Origin: an uncultured Caulobacterales bacterium
GTDB taxonomy: Bacteria > Pseudomonadota > Alphaproteobacteria > Caulobacterales > Maricaulaceae
NCBI GenBank assembly: GCA_937928165.1
Contig: CALFVT010000012.1
Span: forward strand, 1 to 41,814
Length of the DNA: 41,814 nt
Direction: 5' to 3'
Both the position numbers and the translations under genes were made by a program. Positions within the stretch are counted from its first letter, which is position 1, and the number at the start of each line of letters is the position of its first letter. Shown here in pieces: positions 31,921 to 39,656 of the stretch. Under the pieces are notes generated by a model. That model was given only the letters and a program-made list of their open reading frames with translations, was not told where the DNA came from and made no database searches.

Positions 31921-33144
31921 ATGAGAATATTTAAATTTGCCCTCCTTAACTTAACCGCTCTTAGCGCAGTGCTTATTTTAAGCGCTTGCCAAGACATTTC
32001 ACGGCAACCGCAGCCTTCGGCGCTACAAACTTCTCAAGCTAAAACAAAAACAGTGGCCGCATCATCAACGGCCACCCGTACTTTGAATGCCAACTTAGAT
32101 TACCCTGGAGATATCGCTCCGGAGCTTGCAGAGCGGTTTTCCGCCCTTGCTATTACCTGCGTTCAGCAGGAGTTTCCCAATAAAATTTCTCGCACCACAG
32201 ATACAGCCGAAGCGATCGGGCGGCCCAAAGATATCTTTCCCGTGTTTTATGGCTGTTTTGACTGGCATAGCGCGGTCCATGGCCATTGGCTTTTAGTACG
32301 CCTGCTCCGTACGGGCCCGCAAGATGCCCCGTGGCGAGAGGCAGCCTTGGAAAAACTCAACCAGAACTTCACCGCAGATAATATCGCCGGAGAAGTCGCA
32401 AATTTTAGCCGCCCCGCGCGCGGTTCATGGGAGCGCCCTTATGGCCTAGCATGGTATCTCCAGCTTACGGCGGAGCTACGGGAGTGGGCCGATGAGGGCA
32501 ATGCGCAAGCAAAGACGTGGCTTGATCGCCTCACTCCTCTTGAAACCGACATTGCCAATAGCCTGAAGGACTGGCTCCCTAAACTGGCCTATCCCATTCG
32601 CCTTGGCACCCATAACCAAAGCGCTTTTGCCTTTGGCCTTATGCTCGATTGGGCCCGTACTATTGGCGACAAAGACATGGAACGGCTCATCATATCGCGC
32701 TCCAAGGCTTTTCACATGGGCGATAAAAACTGCCCTCTTGCTTATGAACCCAGCGGGGAAGATTTCTTATCTCCTTGTCTCATGGAAGCGGATTTAATGC
32801 GCCGTATTCTTCCCTCTGATGAATTTACCCAATGGCTTTCAGGTTTCATGCCGGCCATCCCAATGGACGGATCAGGCGATTGGCTGCGGCCCGGTATTGT
32901 CAAAGACGCCAGCGACGGAAAACTCGTCCATTTGGACGGCGTGAACTCCTCTCGTGCGTGGAACCTATATAATATCGCCCGCGCCCTGCCCCCTGATGAC
33001 CCACGTATAGCCTCCCTTGTTACCGCGGCCAAAATTCACGCCGATACGGGCGTGGCCGCCGTAAGCGCCGAGCATTATTCCGGCTCTCATTGGCTGGCAA
33101 GTTTTGCCACTTACCTCATGACAGACCGCGGCTGGGCACCTTAA
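31921..33144 (+). CDS. DUF2891-family lipoprotein
   Basis: The 407-residue protein has a lipoprotein signal with LSAC (Cys23), then a Ser/Thr/Ala-rich linker to about residue 58. The rest matches DUF2891: IFPVFYGCFDWHSAVHGHWLLVRLLR, GSWERPYGLAWYLQL, RLGTHNQSAFAFGLMLDWA, DEFTQWLSGFMP, LVHLDGVNSSRAW and HYSGSHWLASFATYLM. The His/Trp/Asp-rich motifs on a helical toroid recall sugar or hydrolase-like active sites, but no activity is established. It should be anchored in the envelope. It follows the amidohydrolase and is 1 base before the DUF1289 gene, so co-transcription is likely. Confidence 0.85.
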   Translation: MRIFKFALLNLTALSAVLILSACQDISRQPQPSALQTSQAKTKTVAASSTATRTLNANLDYPGDIAPELAERFSALAITCVQQEFPNKISRTTDTAEAIGRPKDIFPVFYGCFDWHSAVHGHWLLVRLLRTGPQDAPWREAALEKLNQNFTADNIAGEVANFSRPARGSWERPYGLAWYLQLTAELREWADEGNAQAKTWLDRLTPLETDIANSLKDWLPKLAYPIRLGTHNQSAFAFGLMLDWARTIGDKDMERLIISRSKAFHMGDKNCPLAYEPSGEDFLSPCLMEADLMRRILPSDEFTQWLSGFMPAIPMDGSGDWLRPGIVKDASDGKLVHLDGVNSSRAWNLYNIARALPPDDPRIASLVTAAKIHADTGVAAVSAEHYSGSHWLASFATYLMTDRGWAP

Positions 33145-33145
33145 T

Positions 33146-33355
33146 ATGCTATTAGAGACGCCGCAAATCGAAAGCCCTTGCAAGCTCATATGTCAGCTTG
33201 ACCTTAAAACAAGTCTTTGCCTTGGCTGTGGCCGCTCCCGCGAAGAAATTGCCCGCTGGACGCGCCTCACCGATGCGCAGCGCCGCAGCATTATGCAAGA
33301 GCTTGACGCCCGCATGGCGGCCCTGCCCGCACCCCAAAGTTTTCCAACGCCTTAG
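33146..33355 (+). CDS. DUF1289 (YdhL-like) small Cys-rich protein
   Basis: The 69-residue protein has the DUF1289 signature SPCKLICQLDLKTSLCLGCGRSREEIARW, in which Cys12, Cys16, Cys25 and Cys28 could bind a metal, probably zinc. It ends in a helical ARMAALPAP tail. Its function is unknown; family members are widespread in proteobacteria. It begins one base after the DUF2891 stop, and its stop TAG abuts the methyltransferase ATG, so the three genes appear to be one translational run. Confidence 0.85.
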   Translation: MLLETPQIESPCKLICQLDLKTSLCLGCGRSREEIARWTRLTDAQRRSIMQELDARMAALPAPQSFPTP

Positions 33356-33955
33356 ATGCTCACAGCCTGGTCTATCCCGCTTTTGGGTCCTCTTGCCTTT
33401 GCCGGATGGAAAATTGATGCCCGCCGCAAACTGCGCTGGATGGCTCCTTATATTCCCGCATTCGCGCGGGCCATAGACATAGGCAGTGGCCCCGGTAGTT
33501 TGCTCTCTGTCATGCGCAGTGCAGGCTATGATATTGACGGGCTCGATATCCGCGATAGCGCCTATCATCACAGCCTTAAAGCGCAGATCTATGACGGCGT
33601 AAATATGCCCTATGAGGACAAAAGCTATGACACCGCTTTGCTCTCGACCATGCTTCATCATACCCCTAACCCCGATCATATCTTGCAAGAGGCCGCCCGT
33701 ATTGCGTGCCGCTTGATTATTATTGAAGACGTCTATGACGGCCCCGTTACGGAATGGCTCACTAAGCGGTTTGATAGCTTGATGAACCTTGAGTTTCGCG
33801 GCCACCCCCATAGTAACCGTCGTGATAAAGCTTGGCGCGAGACATTTGCCCATATGGGCCTCATCCTCACGGCGGCGCATATTTACCCAGTCGCCGGAAT
33901 TTTCCGCCAAGCGGTTTACATCCTCGATACGCCCCCAATACCGCCCCAAACTTGA
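33356..33955 (+). CDS. Class I SAM-dependent methyltransferase
   Basis: The 199-residue protein has the SAM-binding motif I AIDIGSGPGSLL (about 39-50), motif II-like DIDGLDIRDS, the acidic/Asn-containing GVNMPYEDKSYDTALLSTMLHH and the LEEA-type helix DHILQEAARIACRLIIIEDV. The Rossmann fold is small and complete; the acceptor is unknown, though the MLHH phrase is common in small-molecule methylases. It starts directly after the DUF1289 stop. A short hydrophobic N-terminus (WSIPLLGPLAFAGW) may contact the membrane. It belongs to the same run as DUF2891 and DUF1289. Confidence 0.85.
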   Translation: MLTAWSIPLLGPLAFAGWKIDARRKLRWMAPYIPAFARAIDIGSGPGSLLSVMRSAGYDIDGLDIRDSAYHHSLKAQIYDGVNMPYEDKSYDTALLSTMLHHTPNPDHILQEAARIACRLIIIEDVYDGPVTEWLTKRFDSLMNLEFRGHPHSNRRDKAWRETFAHMGLILTAAHIYPVAGIFRQAVYILDTPPIPPQT

Positions 33956-33997
33956 ATTTGGCGCAAATCTCGCTATCTATAAAAGACGGAGAGAAAA

Positions 33998-34732
33998 ATG
34001 AGTGACGACACACCCCCGCAGCCCACACGTAAAGACCAAGCGGTTAAAGCCGCCCGTCAGGCCAAAGATACACTCGATAGCCTCAATACAACGGCAGAGA
34101 CGGTCGGCTCAGCCTTTAGCGCCATTAAATGGACCGCCATCGCCGTCAGCCTCGGGTTTATTTTCGGCCTTGGCTGGATGGGCTATAAAATAGTCTCCGC
34201 CCCCGCCAAAGCCGCCGCCAATGCAACAGAAAGCGTGACTGAGGCCGTGAAATCAGGCGCAGAAACTGTTTCCCAAAGCACATCAAATATACTGCACCGC
34301 CTCACCATTCCAAGCCCGAACCCGGCGCTCACCAATAGCCTCTCTGAGACCGCTTTTTCCCGCCTTAATAATATGACTGCCGCGCCCCCAGACAGCCTCA
34401 AAACGCGCACGTTTTGGGCGGCCAATTTGAAAGGCCATGAGAACCGGGTCTGCCATCTCTCCCTTGACTTTGGCGGCGGCGGCGTGCCCATTTTGCTTGC
34501 AGCGGATAACAAAGCCTATGCCAAATCAAAATCTTTAGGCTCGAATAACAACCGCCTCATCCGTGTCATAATCCGCGCCGAAGGAGATGATTTGCCGCTA
34601 CGGGTTGAGTGGGACGAAGACGCCGCCGCATGGATGATGAAATGGCGCGCCACGACCACGAAAAAACCCCTCGAAGATGATGTCGTCGCCGCGCGGCTCA
34701 GCGATATTTTAACGGCTGCCAAAGCCTGTTAA
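33998..34732 (+). CDS. Single-pass membrane protein of unknown function
   Basis: The 244-residue protein has an Ala/Lys/Glu-rich N-terminal coil, one membrane helix (about 46-67, TAIAVSLGFIFGLGWMGYKIV), an Ala-rich helical stretch (AKAAANATESVTEAVKSGAE), and a C-terminal domain from about 140 that reads beta-rich (FWAANLKGHENRVCHLSLDFG, RLIRVIIRAEGDDLPLRVEWDED). Topology suggests one soluble domain on the far side of the membrane. No family is recognised. GGAGAG sits 5 bases before the ATG. The cupin gene follows after 3 bases. Confidence 0.7.
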   Translation: MSDDTPPQPTRKDQAVKAARQAKDTLDSLNTTAETVGSAFSAIKWTAIAVSLGFIFGLGWMGYKIVSAPAKAAANATESVTEAVKSGAETVSQSTSNILHRLTIPSPNPALTNSLSETAFSRLNNMTAAPPDSLKTRTFWAANLKGHENRVCHLSLDFGGGGVPILLAADNKAYAKSKSLGSNNNRLIRVIIRAEGDDLPLRVEWDEDAAAWMMKWRATTTKKPLEDDVVAARLSDILTAAKAC

Positions 34733-34735
34733 ACT

Positions 34736-35053
34736 GTGGACAACGGCGTCAAAATGGACTGGCTCATGGAGGACGCGATTGCTCAAGGCGCGGGACTCAG
34801 CCTCGCTAAAATGAGCGTCGCCATTGGCATAACCTCAGAGCGCCACCTCCACACAAATTGCACAGAAACCATCCATGTCCTACAAGGCCAAATAAAGCAG
34901 CGCATTGGCGAGAAATGGATATCCATGTCCGCTGGTGATACTTGTCTTATCCCAAAAGATACGTCGCACCAAACCCGAAATATCGGCCCGCAAACTGCGG
35001 TCATGATGATTGCCTATTCTGCGGGCGAGCGGGTTTATATAAAAGATGAATAG
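34736..35053 (+). CDS. Cupin-domain protein
   Basis: The 105-residue single-cupin barrel has metal-ligand candidates His37, His39 and Glu44 in ERHLHTNCTETIHVLQG, and His78 in PKDTSHQTRN, the standard two cupin motifs. Such small cupins include isomerases, epimerases and metal-binding sensors; the substrate is not predicted. The GTG start (34736) is three bases after the preceding stop; ATG at 34754 is an alternative. It is the last gene of the plus-strand run and is followed by the 900-base repeat patch. Confidence 0.85.
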   Translation: MDNGVKMDWLMEDAIAQGAGLSLAKMSVAIGITSERHLHTNCTETIHVLQGQIKQRIGEKWISMSAGDTCLIPKDTSHQTRNIGPQTAVMMIAYSAGERVYIKDE

Positions 35054-35133
35054 CGGGTTTTGTTTTCCTTTCTTATGATGTGAATTAATTATTTACGCCT
35101 AATATTATTAAACCTTCTGTTTACCAGCATGAG

Positions 35134-35153
35134 ATTCCCGCATGCGCGGGAAT
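35134..35153. repeat. dRS3-like 20-bp palindrome, copy 1
   Basis: ATTCCCGCATGCGCGGGAAT fits the pattern ATTCCC-N8-GGGAAT exactly and is fully self-complementary outside two central bases. Confidence 0.85.
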
Positions 35154-35195
35154 GGACGGAGCGTTTATTTAGTCATCATTCTATCTTACCCGTGC

Positions 35196-35215
35196 ATTCC
35201 CGCGAAAGCGGGAAA
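35196..35215. repeat. dRS3-like 20-bp palindrome, copy 2
   Basis: ATTCCCGCGAAAGCGGGAAA differs from copy 4 by its last base only. The pattern is ATTCCC-N8-GGGAA(T). Confidence 0.8.
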
Positions 35216-35846
35216 CTCCTAACACTGTAGCTATAGACCCACGGATCAAGTCCGAGGTGACAGGGGGTTAGCTAAGAGTTTATTCTCAATAGTTCTCCAT
35301 TAATTCTATTCTTTCTGTCATTCCTGCAAAAGTAGGTGTCTTTTAAACCACAATCATAGGCCCTAGACTAAGGTCGAGGCGACAAAACTGTTAAGCAATT
35401 AATTATTCCGACCCTTTAATCATTCCCATTTCCCAGCGCCAAAACCCTCACCCTTTTCAAGGTTAGGCCAAATGGACGATATGGACGATATGGACCATCA
35501 CGAAGCGAGAAAACCGCAGGTTACCTAAATATCTATATGTTCGCAGCTTACCGCTTCGCGATGACACATTTTTTGCAGTCCAGGACCGGAATGGTTCTAT
35601 CCGCTGCAACCAAAGTACGGCGGTACAGCCAGCAGGCATAACTCCGCTGCGTCTACCGCATGTGCCGCCACCCTTAGAGCAAACCAATGCGCATTTGCCT
35701 GTCCCAAAAGGTGATAGGATTAAGATAAGGCATAATTCAAGGGTGTGGATTTATCTGGAGTGTTTTGTTTGAGGGGTCCCTATTTTCATAGGCACTAACT
35801 TTATGTAGGCGGACTTCGGCGAAAATTTCAAGAATAACGTCACAAG

Positions 35847-35866
35847 ATTCCGGCTTTCGCCGGAAT
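35847..35866. repeat. dRS3-like 20-bp palindrome, copy 3 (variant)
   Basis: ATTCCGGCTTTCGCCGGAAT keeps the palindrome and the flanking GAACGGA-type tail but has CCGG where the others have CCCG, a compensated change in both arms. Confidence 0.75.
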
Positions 35867-35913
35867 GAACGGAGAGGGACAGATAAATGAATAAGTGAAT
35901 AAATATTCCGTGC

Positions 35914-35933
35914 ATTCCCGCGAAAGCGGGAAT
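35914..35933. repeat. dRS3-like 20-bp palindrome, copy 4
   Basis: ATTCCCGCGAAAGCGGGAAT fits ATTCCC-N8-GGGAAT exactly. It lies 31 bases past the argH stop and may also act as its terminator hairpin. Confidence 0.85.
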
Positions 35934-35963
35934 CTCTTAAAGGAACAAACGCAGTTTCAAGTC

Positions 35964-37397
35964 TTATTTACATGACCTTAACACCGTTTTCCACCGCTCG
36001 ACCTGCCGCTTGACCTCACTTGGGGCTGTGCCGCCGTAAGAGGTTCGGCTGCTAGCGGAGGCGATAGGCGTGAGTACGCTGTAAACATCTTGAGTGATGC
36101 GCGGTTCTACGGATTGCATATCAGCGAGTGATAGGGCATCCAGCATTTTGCCTTGCCGTTCAGCCAGTGCGACGATGGTTCCTGTGACATGGTGAGCATC
36201 GCGGAAAGGCATGCCCAAAATCCGTACAAGCCAATCGGCGAGGTCTGTCGCCGTTGAAAACCCGTGACCTGCCGCCTCCGCGAGGCGCGCTTTATTCGGC
36301 GTCATATCGGCAACCATGCCCGCCATAGCCGCGAGGCCAAGGTCAAGGGCTTCGAAGGCGTCAAAGACCGGTTCTTTATCTTCTTGCATATCTTTAGAAT
36401 AGGCGAGCGGCAGGCCTTTCATCACTATCATCAAACTGGTCAGCGCGCCCATAATCCGTCCAACTTTAGCCCGTACAAGCTCCGCTGCGTCCGGGTTGCG
36501 CTTTTGCGGCATGATCGAGCTGCCAGTAGTGAAGGCATCGGTCAGGGAGATAAAGCTAAATTGCGCGCTTGTCCAAATCACGATTTCTTCGGACAGGCGA
36601 GATAAATGGGTGGCACAAATCGCGCAGGCGGACAGCGCTTCGAGGGCAAAATCTCGCGCCGACACCGCGTCAAGAGAATTAGCCATAGGGCGGTCAAATT
36701 CCAGCGCCGAGGCGGTCATATCGCGGTCAATCGGGTAAGGGGTTCCCGCCAGTGCCGCCGCCCCGAGGGGGCTTTCATTCATCCGCGTACGGGCATCTGT
36801 CATGCGGGCGCGGTCACGGGCAAACATCTCAAGATAGGCGAGCATATGATGGCCAAAGGTCACGGGCTGGGCGGTTTGAAGATGAGTAAAGCCCGGCATA
36901 ATTACATCTGTATTTTGCTCCGCTTGGGTCAGGAGCGCCTGCATGAGGTGGGTTAATTGGCGCTCGAAATGGTCGAGGTAATCGCGCACCCAAAGGCGAA
37001 AATCTGTCGCCACTTGGTCATTACGAGAGCGTCCCGTATGGAGCCGCCCCGCTGCATCGCCGATCATCTCCCGCAGGCGGCCTTCGATATTTAGGTGAAT
37101 ATCTTCTAGCTCATCGCGGAAATTAAATTCCCCATTTTCGATCTCTTGGGCAATCTCTTTCAGGCCTTTATGAATCGCGTCCCGGTCATCTTCCGTTATA
37201 ATCCCCCTGGCCGCAAGCATATCCGAATGAGCCAGCGAGCCGCGAATATCTTGGGCCGCCAGTCTTTGGTCAAAGCCGATAGAGACATTAATCGCCTGCA
37301 TCAACGCCCCCGGCTCTGCGCTAAATCGTCCCCCCCACATAGATTGCCCTTTGACGGGGTAGTTTTTTTGATTTTTTTCATTAGAAGACTTAGTCAT
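35964..37397 (-). CDS. argH: Argininosuccinate lyase
   Basis: ArgH cleaves argininosuccinate to arginine and fumarate, the last step of arginine synthesis, as a cytoplasmic tetramer. From ATG at 37397 it is about 477 residues. Family marks are [50 protein letters not shown], the [16 protein letters not shown] block, and the catalytic serine loop [27 protein letters not shown] sits 6 bases before the ATG. A longer upstream frame to 37568 lacks family support. The ATG overlaps the divergent tlpA start (CATG shared), a compact layout. The palindrome at 35914-35933 lies just beyond its stop. Confidence 0.96.
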   Translation of the reverse strand: MTKSSNEKNQKNYPVKGQSMWGGRFSAEPGALMQAINVSIGFDQRLAAQDIRGSLAHSDMLAARGIITEDDRDAIHKGLKEIAQEIENGEFNFRDELEDIHLNIEGRLREMIGDAAGRLHTGRSRNDQVATDFRLWVRDYLDHFERQLTHLMQALLTQAEQNTDVIMPGFTHLQTAQPVTFGHHMLAYLEMFARDRARMTDARTRMNESPLGAAALAGTPYPIDRDMTASALEFDRPMANSLDAVSARDFALEALSACAICATHLSRLSEEIVIWTSAQFSFISLTDAFTTGSSIMPQKRNPDAAELVRAKVGRIMGALTSLMIVMKGLPLAYSKDMQEDKEPVFDAFEALDLGLAAMAGMVADMTPNKARLAEAAGHGFSTATDLADWLVRILGMPFRDAHHVTGTIVALAERQGKMLDALSLADMQSVEPRITQDVYSVLTPIASASSRTSYGGTAPSEVKRQVERWKTVLRSCK

Positions 37398-37983
37398 GAC
37401 GACACCTAAATTTATGACCCTCGGCAATGCTATTCGCCTCATGGTATGTATCGGGCTTGTAGCCTGTTTTCTGGTGATTGTGCAATCCTGCCAGAAACCA
37501 AAAACAGGCCTCGACCGTTTCACTATTGATAGCCTAAAACGGTTAACAGAAATTGAGGCACCGCCCACTCAGCCGTCAATGGAATTTAAAACCTTTGATG
37601 GGGAAACCATGCGCCTGACCAATTACAAAGGGCAAGTGATCTTGCTTAATGTTTGGGCCACATGGTGCGCGCCCTGCCTAAAGGAGATGCCGAGCCTCTC
37701 GCAGCTTCAAACTTTGCGCAGCGGGCCGGAGTTTCAAGTGGTCACCATCAGCCTTGACCGTACGGCGGAAGACGCCAAATTATGGCTGGAGGATAAAAAC
37801 ATCACCAACCTAACGCCTTGGCATGATAAGAGCTTCGGGCTTAATGCGGCCATCAAAGCACCCGGCCTGCCGATGAGTATTCTTTATGACCGCACGGGGC
37901 GCGAAATAGCCCGCCTGCCCGGGGATGCCCAATGGGATAGCGCCGAAGCCCTCGCTTTGATTGATTATTTAGTGTTAAACTAA
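37396..37983 (+). CDS. TlpA-like thioredoxin-fold lipoprotein or anchored protein
   Basis: The 195-residue protein has an N-terminal membrane segment ending in VQSC (Cys32; possible lipobox but weak) and a thioredoxin domain with WATWCAPC (Cys91 and Cys94), followed by [20 protein letters not shown] and the cis-Pro region [16 protein letters not shown]. TlpA/ResA-type proteins act as periplasmic thiol reductases, often for cytochrome maturation. The divergent argH neighbour is common in alphaproteobacteria. The first ATG (37396) overlaps the argH ATG and has no visible ribosome site; the second (37414) is an alternative. A DUF6065 gene starts 4 bases after its stop. Confidence 0.88.
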   Translation: MTTPKFMTLGNAIRLMVCIGLVACFLVIVQSCQKPKTGLDRFTIDSLKRLTEIEAPPTQPSMEFKTFDGETMRLTNYKGQVILLNVWATWCAPCLKEMPSLSQLQTLRSGPEFQVVTISLDRTAEDAKLWLEDKNITNLTPWHDKSFGLNAAIKAPGLPMSILYDRTGREIARLPGDAQWDSAEALALIDYLVLN

Positions 37984-37987
37984 GTCT

Positions 37988-38776
37988 ATGACAGATAGTA
38001 AAATTATTCCCGCCAATACTATTCGCGCCCATGTTGTTGACGGCGTTCATATTAATATCAGCGAGCACATAAGGCCCTCTCCTGTCAAACGGGACTGGAT
38101 GGATGCGGTTCCAAGTGGTTATATCTACAGATGTATTCCCATGCTTGCGGCTAACACTATGGGATGGGAGCTCCTAAATCCGGCTGATACAGCGATAATA
38201 TGGGACGGAGGCGAACGCATTGAGAATTTAAAAATTGCCTGCCAAGAGCGCGGGTTATTTACAGCTAATTCTCATTTCGGAAGCGGAATTGCCACTTGGT
38301 ATGTTCCCTTTCTATTTAAAACTTCTCCAGATTTAGGACTTTATGTTTGCGGCCCCACAAATCATGAAAAGAAAAACGCCCGCGCCCTTGAGGCTTTTGT
38401 TCGCACCGACTGGCTCCCCTTTCCTTTCACAGTGAATTGGCAGGTTAACCATGCAAACACCGAGACATATTTCAAAAAGGGGGAACCTATCGCGCAGATT
38501 ATCCCCTTCCCTCTTAGGCTTATCGATGAAACCCGTTTAGAAATTACCACCCTATCATCTGACCCAGGGTTTAAAGCCGAGGTTGAAGCATTTGGAAACG
38601 CCCGCGCGGCCAATGTCGCCGCCCAGCGCGCCAATATTGCTAAATCAAAAAACAATGATAGCACCCCAAGCCAAGAGGGCGTTTACAATGCCCAATATGT
38701 TAAATCCAAAAGCAACAAAGGCCACACACCGCATCAAACAATATTTAAACCCAAAAAACCCATTGATATTCGATAA
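37988..38776 (+). CDS. DUF6065-like protein
   Basis: The 262-residue cytosolic protein resembles DUF6065: RDWMDAVPSGYIYRCIPMLAANTMGWELLNP near the start, then SHFGSGIATWYVPFLF, TDWLPFPFTVNWQ and FKKGEPIAQIIPFPL, which look like a compact beta-rich fold with conserved Trp and His. The last 60 residues are low-complexity, Ala/Asn/Lys-rich. Its function is unknown. It lies 4 bases after tlpA and 5 before the DUF4174 gene, all on the plus strand, so they probably share a transcript. Assignment to DUF6065 is from pattern memory, not a search. Confidence 0.7.
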   Translation: MTDSKIIPANTIRAHVVDGVHINISEHIRPSPVKRDWMDAVPSGYIYRCIPMLAANTMGWELLNPADTAIIWDGGERIENLKIACQERGLFTANSHFGSGIATWYVPFLFKTSPDLGLYVCGPTNHEKKNARALEAFVRTDWLPFPFTVNWQVNHANTETYFKKGEPIAQIIPFPLRLIDETRLEITTLSSDPGFKAEVEAFGNARAANVAAQRANIAKSKNNDSTPSQEGVYNAQYVKSKSNKGHTPHQTIFKPKKPIDIR

Positions 38777-38781
38777 ATAGA

Positions 38782-39300
38782 ATGCACAGCTCGCCGCCTC
38801 ATATGCTTAGCCTTCAAAATTTCATCTCTTATGGTTTTGACATAATAAAGCGAATACTACGCCTTTTATTTTTAGTGATTTTTATGAATTTATTTGCGCC
38901 CTTTAGCACAGCTCAAGGCGCCTCCCCTTATGAGTGGAGTCACCGTCCGGTCTATATCTTCGCGCCAAGCGTAAACCATCCAGATTTAGGCCTGCAAATC
39001 AGTGCCTTTCTCGCGCAGCCTCTTAACTTAAAAGACCGCCAAATTGTACTCATTTCTATTGCAGGCAATAAGGTGGAAACCCATTTTGGGCCAAATGAAA
39101 CGCGGTCTGCGCAAATCTTACGGCGAACCTATAATATCGACCCCAATCTATTCACGGTCATTTTAATTGGCAAAGATACGGGGATGAAAGCCCGTCACGA
39201 TAACATTATAAAGCCGCAGGATATCTTCCGGCAAATTGACGCTATGCCTATGCGGCTTCGTGAAATGCGTCAAAACGAACCCCATACAGGCCAACGCTGA
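38782..39300 (+). CDS. DUF4174-family exported protein
   Basis: The 172-residue protein has a hydrophobic N-terminal region (about 24-40, LLFLVIFMNLFAPFSTAQG) that serves as a signal or anchor. The DUF4174 core follows: RPVYIFAPSVNHPDLGLQISAFL, DRQIVLISIAGNK, TVILIGKDTGMKARHDNI and the terminal IDAMPMRLREM, which is highly characteristic. The fold is thioredoxin-like without the CxxC pair. The role is unknown, with periplasmic location inferred. It is third in the tlpA run and separated by 35 bases from the HNH gene. Confidence 0.85.
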   Translation: MHSSPPHMLSLQNFISYGFDIIKRILRLLFLVIFMNLFAPFSTAQGASPYEWSHRPVYIFAPSVNHPDLGLQISAFLAQPLNLKDRQIVLISIAGNKVETHFGPNETRSAQILRRTYNIDPNLFTVILIGKDTGMKARHDNIIKPQDIFRQIDAMPMRLREMRQNEPHTGQR

Positions 39301-39335
39301 TATGGAATTTAAACAACATATCATCAAAGCCCCCT

Positions 39336-39656
39336 ATGCCGCGCCGCAATAAAAAAGAAGACGCGCTTTTTGATAAAGCATTGGAGGCGGAAAAGCAGAG
39401 CCTAAGATATTGCCCGCTCTGTGCGCGGCCCTTAGGTTCTGTGATTGAGAAACATCACATTATCCCCAAAGCCAAAGGGGGGACGGAAACTGTGGAGCTT
39501 CACCCGATTTGTCACCGCAAGATCCACAAGGTGTTTCGCAATACAGAACTTGCGCGGCGCGGCACGATTGAGGCCCTTAAAACAGACCCTGATATCGCCG
39601 CCTTTATTAAATGGCTAAGCGGTAAAGACCCAGACTTTTACCGCAAGTCCCGCTAG
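39336..39656 (+). CDS. HNH endonuclease-like protein
   Basis: The 106-residue protein has the HNH/ICHH zinc finger: YCPLCARPLG (Cys26, Cys29), IEKHHIIPKAKGGTETVELHPICHRKIH (His40/41 and Cys59/His60/His64), in the usual order for His-Cys-type HNH nucleases. A short helical N- and C-terminus flank it. It could be a small free nuclease or a nucleic-acid-binding zinc protein. It converges on the serine-hydrolase gene: its stop ends at 39656 and the neighbour stops at 39657, with no gap. Confidence 0.85.
   Translation: MPRRNKKEDALFDKALEAEKQSLRYCPLCARPLGSVIEKHHIIPKAKGGTETVELHPICHRKIHKVFRNTELARRGTIEALKTDPDIAAFIKWLSGKDPDFYRKSR

Larger units (their letters stand above)
35054..35963. other. Gene-free repeat patch between the cupin gene and argH
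   Basis: This 910-base stretch has no credible gene. It holds four 20-bp palindromes (listed separately), a second shorter repeat type at 35235-35262 with a degenerate echo at 35356-35384, a run of 9-base units at 35472-35496 (ATGGACGAT twice, then partial), and a further imperfect copy of the palindrome type near 35319-35340. A minus-strand frame at 35463-35687 overlaps these repeats and is not considered coding. Confidence 0.75.

Noticed and set aside
35463-35687. Minus-strand 74-codon frame
   Set aside because: It overlaps the 9-base tandem units, has odd composition, no ribosome site and no family, and sits in a repeat patch.
39302-39352. Possible 16-residue peptide MEFKQHIIKAPYAAPQ before the HNH gene
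   Set aside because: No strong ribosome site, very short, and it overlaps the HNH start; chance is more likely.
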